DNA of 64,000 nt from Chryseobacterium camelliae (GCF_002770595.1 NZ_CP022986.1:2418001-2482000), one strand, 5' to 3'; numbered from the stretch's first letter, positions 16,978 to 30,440 are shown. Program-made: numbers and translations. Notes: a model not told the origin generated them from the letters alone.

Positions 16978-18582
16978 TTGAAATTTTTCCTGAACATATT
17001 GTGTATCATTCTATGCGTCTTTGTACAGGCGCAGAAGAAACAATACTGGCTTACGGACAGTGAGACCCATGTAAAAAAGAAGGTAAAGGATTCTGTATCA
17101 GCAGTGAAATTCCTGGATTCACTTTCCCAGAACAGCTATTTTTTTACGCAGCTGAAAGAAGTAAAAATAAAGGGCGATAGTACAGAGATCATTTATGATA
17201 AAGGGAAAAATTTTAATGAAACCTATGTAACCCTTTCGGATTCAATCGTTCAGAGGTTTCCCTCGACCAAAGATTTTTTCACCAAAAACCTGGATTCTAC
17301 CAAAAAAAGCATCAATAAAAAATATATTGATGACGGATTTGCGTTCAGCAGGATAAAATCCAAATACAAAGGCCAGAAAAACGGCTATCCCCTGATAGAA
17401 CTGGATATCAGCAAGAACAATAAAAGGACGATTGACGGTTTTGTCGTAAAAGGCTACGAAAGGGTACCGAAAAGGTTCATTAAAAATCTTGAAAAGGATT
17501 TCAAAGGAAAGACTTACGATGATAGAAACCTGGTCTCTATCAATAAAAATTTCCAGAACCATCCTTTTGTTTCGCTGGAAAGACCTCCGCAAACCTTATT
17601 TACAAAAGATTCCACACAGATTTACCTCTTTATGGAGAAAAAGAAGACGAATACCTTTGACGGGGTAATCGGATTCGGGAATGATAAAACTGAAAAATTT
17701 ACGCTGAACGGTACGCTGAACGTGAATTTCAGGAATATGTTTAACGGCTTTGAAACCATTAACCTGTACTGGCAGCGAAACCCGGATAAAGGACAGACTT
17801 TTGATCTGCAGACGGATATTCCTTATCTATTCAAATCAAATGTAGGGCTGAATATGAAGGTGAATATTTTCAGGCAGGATTCCACATTTGCCAATGTAAA
17901 AGCGTTGCCGGCATTGTACTACCACATCAACAACCGCAACAGGATCGGGCTCAGAGGGACTTTTGAGACATCCAGTATTATCGATACGCTATACGTCCAG
18001 GGAAAAGATTATAACAAAAGAGGGCTTGGGATCTGGTTTGAGATGACCGAACCATCCGATGTAGACCTTTTCCTGTATAAAACACGGCTGAACGGCGGAT
18101 ATGACTATCTGACTACTACCTATACCAAAGACAATATCAATGCCCACCAGAACCAATTCTATTTTTTCGGCGAGCATAATTACCATATTTCCGGGAACCA
18201 TTACCTGAATATAAAAGCGGAAGGCGCCATGATGGATTCCAAGATAGAATTCTCCACCAATGAATTGTACCGTTTCGGAGGCTGGAATTCCATGCGGGGC
18301 TTTAATGAGAATTCCCTTGCAGCCGATTTCTATTATTACGGCGGACTGGAATACCGGTACCTGATAGGCAATCAGGCATTTTTTGACTTTTTTGGCCAAT
18401 ACGGGCAGCTTAATAATAAATCCCTGAACCTGAAGCCTAAGCTTTACAGCGTAGGGCTGGGATTCAATTTCTTTATCCCGATCGGGCTAATGAGCTTTCA
18501 GCTTTCCAACGGTAATGAATTCGGAAATCCTTTTAAATTCAATGACATCAAAATTCACTGGGGAATATTGAGCCGGTTTTAG
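16978..18582 (+). CDS. Omp85/BamA-superfamily outer membrane barrel protein
   Basis: 534 residues reading from a TTG at 16978, because no in-frame ATG precedes the signal peptide (KFFLNILCIILCVFVQAQ). Residues about 130-240 look like one or two POTRA-type domains (TIDGFVVKGYERVPKRFIKNLE). From about 225 the region is an alternating beta barrel with TLNGTLNVNFRNMFNGFETI, the signature RFGGWNSMRGFNENS near residue 440 and a C-terminal strand ending in GILSRF. The length is shorter than BamA and fits the two-partner secretion/TamA-like group. Probable role: insertion or export of an outer-membrane protein. The start codon is unusual, and a frameshift from the ATG at 16961 cannot be excluded. Confidence 0.78.
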   Translation: MKFFLNILCIILCVFVQAQKKQYWLTDSETHVKKKVKDSVSAVKFLDSLSQNSYFFTQLKEVKIKGDSTEIIYDKGKNFNETYVTLSDSIVQRFPSTKDFFTKNLDSTKKSINKKYIDDGFAFSRIKSKYKGQKNGYPLIELDISKNNKRTIDGFVVKGYERVPKRFIKNLEKDFKGKTYDDRNLVSINKNFQNHPFVSLERPPQTLFTKDSTQIYLFMEKKKTNTFDGVIGFGNDKTEKFTLNGTLNVNFRNMFNGFETINLYWQRNPDKGQTFDLQTDIPYLFKSNVGLNMKVNIFRQDSTFANVKALPALYYHINNRNRIGLRGTFETSSIIDTLYVQGKDYNKRGLGIWFEMTEPSDVDLFLYKTRLNGGYDYLTTTYTKDNINAHQNQFYFFGEHNYHISGNHYLNIKAEGAMMDSKIEFSTNELYRFGGWNSMRGFNENSLAADFYYYGGLEYRYLIGNQAFFDFFGQYGQLNNKSLNLKPKLYSVGLGFNFFIPIGLMSFQLSNGNEFGNPFKFNDIKIHWGILSRF

Positions 18583-18724
18583 ATTGCTTCATTACGTTTA
18601 TGTAAAATATATCTTCTGTACCAGCAACACCGAAGTACAGATCAGATTAATTTTTAACATTAGGATAAAATAAAAAAGCGGAAAACCTGTTAACTTGCAA
18701 TTTCTTTCAACTGAATACTGAGGA

Positions 18725-21070
18725 ATGAACAGAAGAGAATTTTTAGAAAAATCAGGCATTTTAATGGCCGGACTGGGAAGTTCGGGAGTCTTACACCCTG
18801 CCATACTGAAGGCACTCACCATTGAGCCTGCCGCCCGGTCAACATTCTATGATGCAGAACATATTGTGATCCTTATGCAGGAAAACCGTTCTTTTGACCA
18901 CGCTTTCGGCACCCTGAAAGGGGTACGGGGATTTCTTGACCGGAGAGCATTTAAAAAACAGGACGGACATTCCGTTTTCTTTCAGAGAGCCGATACCGGA
19001 AAGTACGCTGCTCCTGCCCGTCTGAATTTAAGGGATACAAAATCTACCTGGATGAGCTCGCTTCCTCATTCCTGGAATAATCAGCAGCAAGCTTTTAATA
19101 AGGGGAAATATGATCAGTGGCTTCAGGCAAAAGCATCAGGAAATCAAGAATACCAGAATATTCCGTTAACATTAGGATACTATAACCGTGAAGACCTCCC
19201 ATTCTACTACCAGCTGGCAGATGCCTTTACGATCTTTGACCAGTACTTCTGTTCTTCTCTGACAGGCACTACGCCGAACCGGCTTTTCCACTGGTCCGGA
19301 ACATTGCGTGAACAGAGGAACGGTAAAGTAAAGCCTAATGTATACAATGAAAATATTGATTACGATAAAGATCATCAGGCCAAATGGAAAAGTTTTCCCG
19401 AAATTTTAGAGGAACAGGAGATTCCGTGGAAAATTTACCAGAATGAGATCAGCCTTCCGAAAGGGATGTCCGGTGAACAGGAAGCCTGGCTGAGCAATTT
19501 TACGGATAATCCCCTTGAATGGTTTTCCCGGTTCAACGTAAAGTTTTCCAAAGGATATTACCAGAATATTCCAAATATCATCGCTTCCCTGAAGAAAGAG
19601 GCTGAGAACAATCCTGAACAGCAGGAAAAGTTTAATGCAATGATCAGAGAACTGGAAGAAGATAAAATCAAGTACCATCCGGACCGTTATACCAGACTTT
19701 CACAGGCTGAAAGAAATCTTCATGAAAAGGCTTTTACTATTAATTCCGGTGATCCGGATTACTGGAATCTGGAAAAAGGAAAAGATAAGGATGGAAACCC
19801 GCTGGTTGTTCCTAAAGGAGATGTGCTGTACCAGTTCCGGAAGGATGTTGAAAACAAAAAGCTTCCTCTGGTTTCATGGCTTATTGCGCCTGAGCATTTT
19901 TCTGACCATCCCGGTTCTCCCTGGTACGGAGCCTGGTATATTTCTGAAGTGCTGAACATCCTGACTCAAGATCCTGAAACCTGGAAAAAAACGATCTTCT
20001 TGATCAATTATGATGAGAATGACGGCTATTTTGATCATGTATTGCCTTTTGCACCTCCGGTAAATCCCAGCCAGCCTGTTGACATGAACGGTCCGGAAGG
20101 GGTGGAATATGTCAACGGGATACAGGAATACAGATCAACATCCAATTTAAAAGATCATGAAAAGATAGATGGTACAGTCGGATTAGGCTACAGGGTTCCG
20201 ATGATCATTGCCTCACCCTGGACGAAGGGCGGATTTGTAAATTCTGAAGTTTCTGATCATACTTCCGTACTTCAGTTCCTGGAGACCTTTATTCAGAAAA
20301 AATTCAATAAAAACGTAAGTGTAGATCATATCAGTAACTGGAGGCGGGCTATATGCGGGGATCTAACTTCTGCATTCAGTCCTTCTGATATAAAGGTTCC
20401 TCCAATGCAATACCTGGATCAGAAAGCCTATGCCCAAACCATCAATTCTGCCCGCAATAAACCTGTCCCGGATCTGAAATGGTATCACGAGCACGAATTA
20501 AACAATTCCCTGCTGGACATTCAGGAGCGAGGCATAAAGCCTTCCCATGCCCTTCCCTATAATTATCTTGTCAATCTGGAGGACGGAGCTATCAAAATGA
20601 CCAATTTAAAAGAACGGGCAGTTCCCCTGATCATTTACGACAGAAAGCGCCTTGAAGCTGATGATTTTTACTTTTCCTATGCACTGTATTCCGGACAGGA
20701 ATTAATACATTCTGTTGATGCTGGAAAATATGATTATGAAGTCTTTGGTCCTAATGGTTTCTACCGGCTGTTTAAAGGGGAAAGCAGACCGGAGATTAAA
20801 GCCTCACTGATTTATCATCCTTCTGAAAATAAAGTGCAGTTCATCATAAACAAAGTAGATAAAGATGTTCAGGAGATTGTCATAGACGATCTTTATGAAA
20901 AAAGCAGTCGCATTGTTTCTCTACAGAAAGATGAAAATAACATCGCATTTAGCCTTCATAAAACCAAAGGATGGTATGATCTGAGGATCAGTTCCGGAAG
21001 TACCGTCTGGCATTTTGCGGGACGCCTAGAAACCGGAAAACCATCGGTTTCGGACCCTCATTGGCAATAA
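18725..21070 (+). CDS. plcN: Phosphocholine-specific phospholipase C (exported)
   Basis: 781 residues. The Tat-type signal starts MNRREFLEKSGILMAGLGSS, with twin arginines at 3-4. The phosphoesterase core (about 40-560) shows HIVILMQENRSFDHAFGTLKGVRGF near the N-terminus, the first metal-binding face; SLTGTTPNRLFHWSG; YDENDGYFDHVLPF; and GLGYRVPMIIASPWTKGGFVNSEVSDHTSVLQFLE. The C-terminal 200 residues hold two small beta domains (family PF05506-like). It cleaves phosphatidylcholine and related lipids to diacylglycerol and phosphocholine in the periplasm or outside the cell. The gene is monocistronic here. With the GDPD/alkaline phosphatase and SusC/SusD genes upstream it would fit phosphate or choline-headgroup scavenging. 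Confidence 0.88.
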   Translation: MNRREFLEKSGILMAGLGSSGVLHPAILKALTIEPAARSTFYDAEHIVILMQENRSFDHAFGTLKGVRGFLDRRAFKKQDGHSVFFQRADTGKYAAPARLNLRDTKSTWMSSLPHSWNNQQQAFNKGKYDQWLQAKASGNQEYQNIPLTLGYYNREDLPFYYQLADAFTIFDQYFCSSLTGTTPNRLFHWSGTLREQRNGKVKPNVYNENIDYDKDHQAKWKSFPEILEEQEIPWKIYQNEISLPKGMSGEQEAWLSNFTDNPLEWFSRFNVKFSKGYYQNIPNIIASLKKEAENNPEQQEKFNAMIRELEEDKIKYHPDRYTRLSQAERNLHEKAFTINSGDPDYWNLEKGKDKDGNPLVVPKGDVLYQFRKDVENKKLPLVSWLIAPEHFSDHPGSPWYGAWYISEVLNILTQDPETWKKTIFLINYDENDGYFDHVLPFAPPVNPSQPVDMNGPEGVEYVNGIQEYRSTSNLKDHEKIDGTVGLGYRVPMIIASPWTKGGFVNSEVSDHTSVLQFLETFIQKKFNKNVSVDHISNWRRAICGDLTSAFSPSDIKVPPMQYLDQKAYAQTINSARNKPVPDLKWYHEHELNNSLLDIQERGIKPSHALPYNYLVNLEDGAIKMTNLKERAVPLIIYDRKRLEADDFYFSYALYSGQELIHSVDAGKYDYEVFGPNGFYRLFKGESRPEIKASLIYHPSENKVQFIINKVDKDVQEIVIDDLYEKSSRIVSLQKDENNIAFSLHKTKGWYDLRISSGSTVWHFAGRLETGKPSVSDPHWQ

Positions 21071-21396
21071 TATCATGTACAACATATTTCCTAAATCATG
21101 CACTCCTCTTTTATTTCCTGCTCATCAGATCTTCCATGTACGGCAGCTTCCCATGCAGACCTAAAGGTTACCAATACCAAAGCAACTGCTGTTACGTATA
21201 TGATTTCAAATAATTGAATTCCGTAAAAGACCATGAATTACCAGGAAAGAAGGCATCTATTGTCTTTCTTCCTATCCTATTGATTTTATCACTACTTATT
21301 CAGGAATATAGCTCGGAAAGTTATTTTTTATCTATTGAAAGTACTACAGCTGGGTTACATGATGTCCGGTATCAGTTCGCTTCATCTCATCAATAA

Positions 21397-21693
21397 AGAA
21401 TATATGTTCAATTTTGGTCTTGTATCGGCAGCTGTGCTGAAACTGTTATTAAAGAATACCAGGTCAGCATTACCCAGGTACGATCTAAGGATACAAATAA
21501 AAAGAAGACAGGCAGCATTATACTAGAGACATCAAATGGTGAGCAGGTATATAGAAAAGTAGTTATGCTAGGAGAAAATTTTCATTTCACGTATTTCAGG
21601 CCCAGCGAATGGAATATCAAGGTATACCGAAGCAGTTTGCACAAGCGCTGCAAAATAACATCTGAAGAATTTAAACTGAATCTGAAAACATCG
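21397..21693 (+). pseudogene. Fragment of a decayed protein gene
   Basis: A frame of about 95 codons has coherent protein-like content: VIKEYQVSITQVRSKDTNKK, then GSIILETSNGEQVYRKVV, ENFHFTYFRPSEWNIKVYRS and ITSEEFKLNLKT. It is preceded by an in-frame stop and has no good start. It runs straight into the low-complexity repeat at about 21697. The remaining part reads like the C-terminal beta domain of a surface protein. The bases upstream (21071-21396) contain no supportable gene. Confidence 0.5.
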
Positions 21694-21696
21694 ACT

Positions 21697-22026
21697 CTAT
21701 CCGTCTATCCTCTATTCATCTATCAATTGGTTCGGCTTCTAGGTACTTTAATGCTTTGTCTTTGATCCGATATCTAATGTCTGATATCTGGTGTCTTGAT
21801 TCTTGATTCTTAATTCCTGGCTCTGTTATCTATCTTCTATCCGTCTATCCTCTATTTATCTATCTGTCTCTTATCTGTTAGGCTAGTTTCCAGGTACTTT
21901 ATTGTTTTGTGTTTGATCCGATATCTAATATCTGATATCTGATATCTGGTGTCTGATGTCTGACATCTTGCCTCTTGATTCCTGGTTCTTGATTCTTGAC
22001 TCTTGGTTCTTGATTCTTGTCTCTTC
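21697..22026. repeat. Two-copy low-complexity tandem repeat
   Basis: Copy one (21697-21836) and copy two (21837-22026) share the order: CTATCCGTCTATCCTCTATT, then GGTACTTTA-TG-TTTGT, TTTGATCCGATATCTAAT, GATATCTGG and TTGATTC runs. The second copy is longer through extra GATATCTGATATCTG and TTCTTGATTC units. The 67-codon reading on the minus strand (SQESRTKSQESR) is a translation of this repeat and not a gene. Confidence 0.8.
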
Positions 22027-22041
22027 TCTGACTTCAGGGCA

Positions 22042-22075
22042 TAAAAAAACCTCACACATTGCTGTATGAGGTTTA
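22042..22075 (-). terminator. rRNA operon terminator
   Basis: On the minus strand AACCTCATACAG, a short loop and TGTGTGAGGTT are followed by TTTTTT. It begins about ten bases after the 5S 3' end. Confidence 0.88.
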
Positions 22076-22082
22076 TAAAAAA

Positions 22083-22191
<109 letters not shown>

Positions 22192-22379
22192 ATAAGGTAT
22201 ATAATGTAGAATGTACTGTTGTATTGATGTAAAACGTATTCATGATTTTCATTAATACTTTTTACAAGGGTACATGTTACATATTTTATCGGTAAATTTC
22301 ATCACAAAGGCAAAACCAGTAGCGCACTTATAAGGCTTGGCTTACAGCATACTGCTTTAAGCTTACTGCAACCTTATAG

Positions 22380-25142
<2,763 letters not shown>

Positions 25143-25340
25143 TAGGTTACTCAAGCACTTATAAGTGCTCGGTTTTCTCTTTGTGATGTCTTTACCGTTA
25201 ATGTCAATGATCTTATTTGCTTGTACTTAAGTAACCAAGTAATATGTATTAATGACGGCTCCGTCATTATGTAGAATACACATATCCTTTTATTACCCTC
25301 ATACATCATACTTCTGTACCGTAGTACTCCGTACAATATG

Positions 25341-25414
25341 TGGAGAATAAGGGAGTCGAACCCTTGACCTCCTGCGTGCAAGGCAGGCGCTCTAGCCAGC
25401 TGAGCTAATTCCCC
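25341..25414 (-). tRNA. tRNA-Ala (UGC)
   Basis: 74 nt: GGGGAAT pairs with ATTCTCC, the D arm is GCTCAGCTGGCTAGAGC, the anticodon loop CTTGCAA gives UGC, and the T arm contains GGGTTCGACTCCC. No CCA is encoded. It is the second spacer tRNA, next to 23S. Confidence 0.97.
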
Positions 25415-25517
25415 CTCTAGTTAAGATTAAAAAATTTAGAGATTTTGAGATTAAGAGATCTGCTCGCGCTAATTTCTTAATTCCTTAATTTCTCAATATC
25501 TTAATCCCTTCAATTAG

Positions 25518-25591
25518 TAGTCTCGGGCAGGCTCGAACTGCCGACCTCTACATTATCAGTGTAGCGCTCTAACCAGCTGAGCTACGAGACT
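25518..25591 (-). tRNA. tRNA-Ile (GAU)
   Basis: 74 nt: the acceptor AGTCTCG pairs with CGAGACT, the anticodon loop CTGATAA gives GAU, and the T arm contains GCAGTTCGAGCCTGC. It is the first spacer tRNA after 16S. The Ile-Ala pair in the spacer is the common bacterial order. Confidence 0.97.
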
Positions 25592-25806
25592 TCATGTAAT
25601 TTTAAATTTTAAATTTTGAATTTTAAATTAATTTTCAAATCTAAAATCTATCATTTATAATCTAAAATCTCTTCCTCCCTTTTACTAATTTCTAGTGGGT
25701 TTGTATTTTTAATATAAATCAACCAATAAAAAAACTAAAGCTTTACTTTAAGTAAGTCCAACGTATCTTGCGATACTAATTTTGTTTATCGTCTATAAGA
25801 CGCTCT

Positions 25807-27325
<1,519 letters not shown>

Positions 27326-27469
27326 TGTTTGTCTTGGCTCACTCAAAGTTTTTTAACGCTTTAGTTTTTCCTTACTTGGTTGTTATATTGTATGTCAATG
27401 ATCTTTTTTCTTTCGCTTCCTACAAAACTACTTTCTCTCTGTCAGTGTTTCGCTTCGTATTTGCGAGTG

Positions 27470-27500
27470 CAAAAGTAAAACTTTATTTTGATTTGACCAA
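27470..27500 (-). promoter_or_regulatory. rRNA promoter P1
   Basis: On the minus strand TTG (27500-27498), 20 bases, then TACTTTTG (27477-27470). It is the nearest of three promoter matches, about 145 bases before the 16S 5' end. Confidence 0.7.
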
Positions 27501-27597
27501 ATGTTTCTGAAAGAAATTTTAAAGTTTTTTTTTCTTAACCTTAACCCTCTCTAAACCCTTAGGTCATCTACTCCTGCGCTCCCGTTGTTTGGGATTG

Positions 27598-27627
27598 CAA
27601 AGATACAAAACTTTTTAACTCCCACAA
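27598..27627 (-). promoter_or_regulatory. rRNA promoter P2
   Basis: On the minus strand TTG (27627-27625), 19 bases, then TATCTTTG (27605-27598): an exact TTG-N19-TAnnTTTG match. Confidence 0.75.
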
Positions 27628-27756
27628 CTTTTTTTTCAAAAAGTTTTTCAGCAATCAATCCGATTTCATCGTATCTCTAAAGTAACTCTCTTAAAATTAT
27701 ACCGCTTATCTAAAAGCCCTTCTGCGCTTACTGATATACTCTCGTTTTCAGTGGGG

Positions 27757-27788
27757 CAAAGATAGAACCTTCAACCCACAACTTCCAA
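27757..27788 (-). promoter_or_regulatory. rRNA promoter P3
   Basis: On the minus strand TTTGG (TTG at 27788-27786), 21 bases, then TATCTTTG (27764-27757). It is the most distal match, about 430 bases before 16S; the same TATCTTTG word as in P2 supports a shared origin. Confidence 0.6.
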
Positions 27789-27906
27789 ATTTATTTAACA
27801 TAAAGTTCATATTAATTTTACTTTGTGGGGAAAATGGTACGGTAGGGCCCTGTAATAACAGCACTTACGAGAACAGCTGTACTTATCCACAGGGATCAGG
27901 GCATAA

Positions 27907-27969
27907 GTAATAGGTAATGGGTAATGGGTAATGGGTAATGGGTAATGGGTAATGGGTAATGGGTAATGG
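27907..27969. repeat. 7-bp tandem repeat (GTAATGG), nine units
   Basis: Eight perfect GTAATGG units (27914-27969) follow one variant unit GTAATAG (27907-27913). The unit is not a multiple of three and the array lies in noncoding DNA just upstream of the rRNA promoters. Confidence 0.95.
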
Positions 27970-28308
27970 AAGATAAATGATCATTGATGAATGATGATTG
28001 ATTAATGATAAATAATAGGCACTCATTCATAAGCTTCCAGGCATGAGACCCGTTTACGTTGAGTTACAAGCTGATATTTACCATTGGATAATATTCAACA
28101 GTAATATTCGTATCTCATAAATATAGAAGATTTATATTATAATAAAGGACAAATAATGCTTGTAATGCAAAAGATATTGAGCTGACAATTAAAAAGAGCA
28201 TGCCATTATCCTGTTAAGAGTTTTCAGATCTTAACTTATTAGCTCTACATCTCCCCAACTCCGTTTCAAGATATTTGCTTGAGAATTATTCTGAAGGGTG
28301 CTCCTATA
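27970..28308. other. Intergenic, no gene seen
   Basis: An AT-rich stretch that begins with an ATGATTGATTAATGAT-like low-complexity run (27975-28015) and then shows nothing I can name. No frame of useful length is open and no tRNA-like fold was noticed. Confidence 0.6.
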
Positions 28309-28342
28309 AAAAGCCTGCCTTTATTATTGCAAGGCAGGCTTA
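28309..28342 (-). terminator. Terminator after the exported protein gene
   Basis: The arms AAGCCTGCCTT and AAGGCAGGCTT enclose a ten-base loop, followed by TTTTTA on the minus strand. It ends the three-gene operon of 28.4-30.4 kb. Confidence 0.85.
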
Positions 28343-28392
28343 TATTCAATTAAGCACTCATATTATATTGAAGGGCTGATATAAATGATAAA

Positions 28393-29076
28393 TCAGTTTA
28401 ATTTTACCTGATCATAGATTACACTTAAAAATTCGGCAAAGGATTTTTCAAGGCCGATGATGTCACCGGATTTAAGGTTTAATCCCCCTACCCCCGAATG
28501 ATCTGCTTTTACTTTTGCAGATGATACCTGGAAATACATGTTCTGATCTCCAGACTTCGGCTGTACTTTTATGGAAGATCCCAGAAGCTTTTTGGTAGAG
28601 ATCGAATATACCTGATTGGGAACTATCTGAAGCTTAAGATATGATCTTGGTATTATTGTATAGTCCTTATCATTGACCGCTATCTTCTGATCTTTATCTG
28701 CTGAAGCAAATAAATACAGGTAACCCGCCTGATCTGATATTTTATCTTTTGAAATATAATACAGCCCCAGCTTATAATTAGCCGGATTAAAAGGTTCGGT
28801 TTTGCCATCTATCGTTTCAAAAGGTTTCCATGCAAAAGCATTCGCTCCGATTTCTTTCGCCTTTTTATAAATCATAGAAAAAATACCGGCATCATCACGG
28901 GAATATCCCTGAACTTCTATTTCTCCTAGATATTCAGCGTCTGAGGAACCATTATTTAAACTATAGAAAAACTTATCCTTATTGTCGCTGGTTTTTTCAA
29001 CTTTCGTAAGATAGACTTTCTGTGCAGATACAACCTGAGCGAGGCAAAACAGAACTACCAGTAAGTAATTTCTCAT
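28393..29076 (-). CDS. Exported protein of unknown function
   Basis: 227 residues starting at ATG 29076 (MRNYLLVVLFCLAQVVSAQK), a clear signal peptide; a longer frame to 29112 adds nothing useful. The ATG overlaps the stop of rfbD as ATGA, so translation is coupled. The N-terminal part (KVYLTKVEKTSDNK, GAFAWKPF-type segment near 85) suggests a heavy-metal-binding/YbjQ-like fold around residues 35-95; the rest is beta-rich (IPRSYLKLQIVPNQVYSIST). No catalytic residues are evident. It is the last gene of the thioesterase-rfbD operon and is followed by a terminator. Confidence 0.75.
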   Translation of the reverse strand: MRNYLLVVLFCLAQVVSAQKVYLTKVEKTSDNKDKFFYSLNNGSSDAEYLGEIEVQGYSRDDAGIFSMIYKKAKEIGANAFAWKPFETIDGKTEPFNPANYKLGLYYISKDKISDQAGYLYLFASADKDQKIAVNDKDYTIIPRSYLKLQIVPNQVYSISTKKLLGSSIKVQPKSGDQNMYFQVSSAKVKADHSGVGGLNLKSGDIIGLEKSFAEFLSVIYDQVKLN

Positions 29077-29948
29077 GATACAGGTTTGTTTTCCATTAAA
29101 ATAGTAATACATTCTTCAAGGCTATTTTCCCAATATTTAGGTTCGATAGCGTAGGTTTCTTCTATCTTATCCAGACACATCGTACTTCTCGCAGGCCTTT
29201 TTGCAGGAGTTGGATACTGATCAGTCGTGAGAGGGTTTAATTGTACTGAAGAACCTGAGAGCTCAGCAATTTTGCGGGCAAACTCAAACCAGGTTGTCTC
29301 CGGGTAATTGGAAAAGTGGAAAATCCCATATGTCTTCTGAGGATTTTCAATGATCATCATAATAGCTTCTGCCAGGTCGTTGGCATTTGTAGGCTGCCCG
29401 AACTGGTCTGACACGATTCCAAGTTCGTCTTTCTGGGCAAAGAGGTTCATCATGGTTTTCACGAAATTCTTATTGAACTCCGAATACAGCCAGGAAGTCC
29501 TGATAATGATGGTCTGAGGGTTATTTTCCAATGCCAGCTCCTCTCCTTCTCTTTTTGACACACCGTATACGCCGGTAGGATTTGTAAAATCATCTTCCGA
29601 GTAACATAGATTGGTTTCCCCGTCAAATACATAATCCGTAGAGACATGGATGAATACCGTTTTATTTTCTGCACATGCCTGTGCCAGGGATGCCACACCG
29701 TACGCGTTCACTGCAAAAGCTTTTTCACTCTCCTTCTCTGCCAGATCTACTGCGGTGTAAGCAGAAGCATTAATACAGTAATCGGGTTTATGGTTGTAAA
29801 AAAAATCGCTGATCTGATCTTCATTGGTGATATCCAATGTCTGGGAATCTGTGAAAATAAATTCATATTTATTCTCAAAGTCGGGCGCAATTTTACGCAA
29901 GCAATTGCCTAACTGGCCGTTCCCTCCTATAACTGCTATTTTCTTCAT
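29073..29948 (-). CDS. rfbD: dTDP-4-dehydrorhamnose reductase
   Basis: 291 residues. It catalyses the NAD(P)H-dependent last step of dTDP-L-rhamnose synthesis in the cytoplasm, feeding envelope polysaccharides. The Rossmann motif GGNGQLG is at 8-14, INASAYTAVDLAE follows near 59-71, STDYVFDG is at 103-110, and the catalytic Tyr128 and Lys132 are in YGVSKREGEE. The C-terminal substrate region has TPAKRPARSTMCLDKI. The length fits the family. It overlaps the upstream thioesterase by four bases (ATGA) and the downstream gene likewise. The other rml genes (rfbA, B, C) are not in the window. Confidence 0.93.
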   Translation of the reverse strand: MKKIAVIGGNGQLGNCLRKIAPDFENKYEFIFTDSQTLDITNEDQISDFFYNHKPDYCINASAYTAVDLAEKESEKAFAVNAYGVASLAQACAENKTVFIHVSTDYVFDGETNLCYSEDDFTNPTGVYGVSKREGEELALENNPQTIIIRTSWLYSEFNKNFVKTMMNLFAQKDELGIVSDQFGQPTNANDLAEAIMMIIENPQKTYGIFHFSNYPETTWFEFARKIAELSGSSVQLNPLTTDQYPTPAKRPARSTMCLDKIEETYAIEPKYWENSLEECITILMENKPVS

Positions 29949-30430
29949 GAATTTCTGGCGTTTTGTGATCTTAAAAATTTAACTCGTGACTGAAAGTCTT
30001 TCTGATCTAAATCTACATAGAATTTATGGAATGTCTCTTTAATTTCTTCAGGATGAACTTCAGACTTCCTTGCTTTGACGTTAAAATAGATAACCGTTAC
30101 CCATAGAACCGCATGAATGGTTTTTTCATCCAGGCTTTTCATCAGAATTTCCACCTTGGCGGTACGGTCCTGAATTTCTATGGTTTTGCTGCTGATGACC
30201 ACCTGTGTATTATACCGTACTTCTTTCAGATACGCAATTTCATTCTGTATGGCAATCCAGGTACAACCGGTCTTCTGGGTATATTCTTCGTAGGTAAAAC
30301 CGTAAAATGTCTCTACATGATCTTCCCGGGCATTAAACATATAGTCCAGGTATTTTACATTATTCAAATGTCCTATCGGATCGCAGTCGCTGAACCTGAC
30401 TTTTACGGTAGTTGATACTTCTTTTTCCAT
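29945..30430 (-). CDS. Hot-dog acyl-CoA thioesterase
   Basis: 161 residues with the 4-hydroxybenzoyl-CoA/YbgC-type signature VRFSDCDPIGHLNNVKYLDYM at about 10-30, in which Asp and the GHLNN stretch form the active site. It would hydrolyse short or branched acyl-CoA thioesters in the cytoplasm as a tetramer. Beyond residue 130 the family's usual strand pattern ends in a basic tail. It is the first gene of a coupled operon with rfbD, although no metabolic link is obvious. A -7-like TAATTTTG lies just upstream. Confidence 0.9.
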   Translation of the reverse strand: MEKEVSTTVKVRFSDCDPIGHLNNVKYLDYMFNAREDHVETFYGFTYEEYTQKTGCTWIAIQNEIAYLKEVRYNTQVVISSKTIEIQDRTAKVEILMKSLDEKTIHAVLWVTVIYFNVKARKSEVHPEEIKETFHKFYVDLDQKDFQSRVKFLRSQNARNS

Positions 30431-30440
30431 GCGGCAAAAT

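Noticed and set aside
16961..16981. ATG start for the Omp85-like gene
   Set aside because: It meets a TGA after six codons and is in another frame; the TTG at 16978 fits the signal peptide.
21214..21396. 60-codon hydrophobic frame
   Set aside because: No start context, and no continuation into the coherent fragment that follows in another frame.
21852..22055. 67-codon minus-strand frame with SQESRTKSQESR repeats
   Set aside because: It is a direct reading of the low-complexity repeat and has no start context or homologue-like order.
27883..27891. Perfect DnaA box TTATCCACA
   Set aside because: Only one copy is seen and there is no cluster or dnaA/dnaN gene, so an origin is not supported.
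27907..27969. CRISPR-like array
   Set aside because: The seven-base units have no spacers and no cas genes are nearby.
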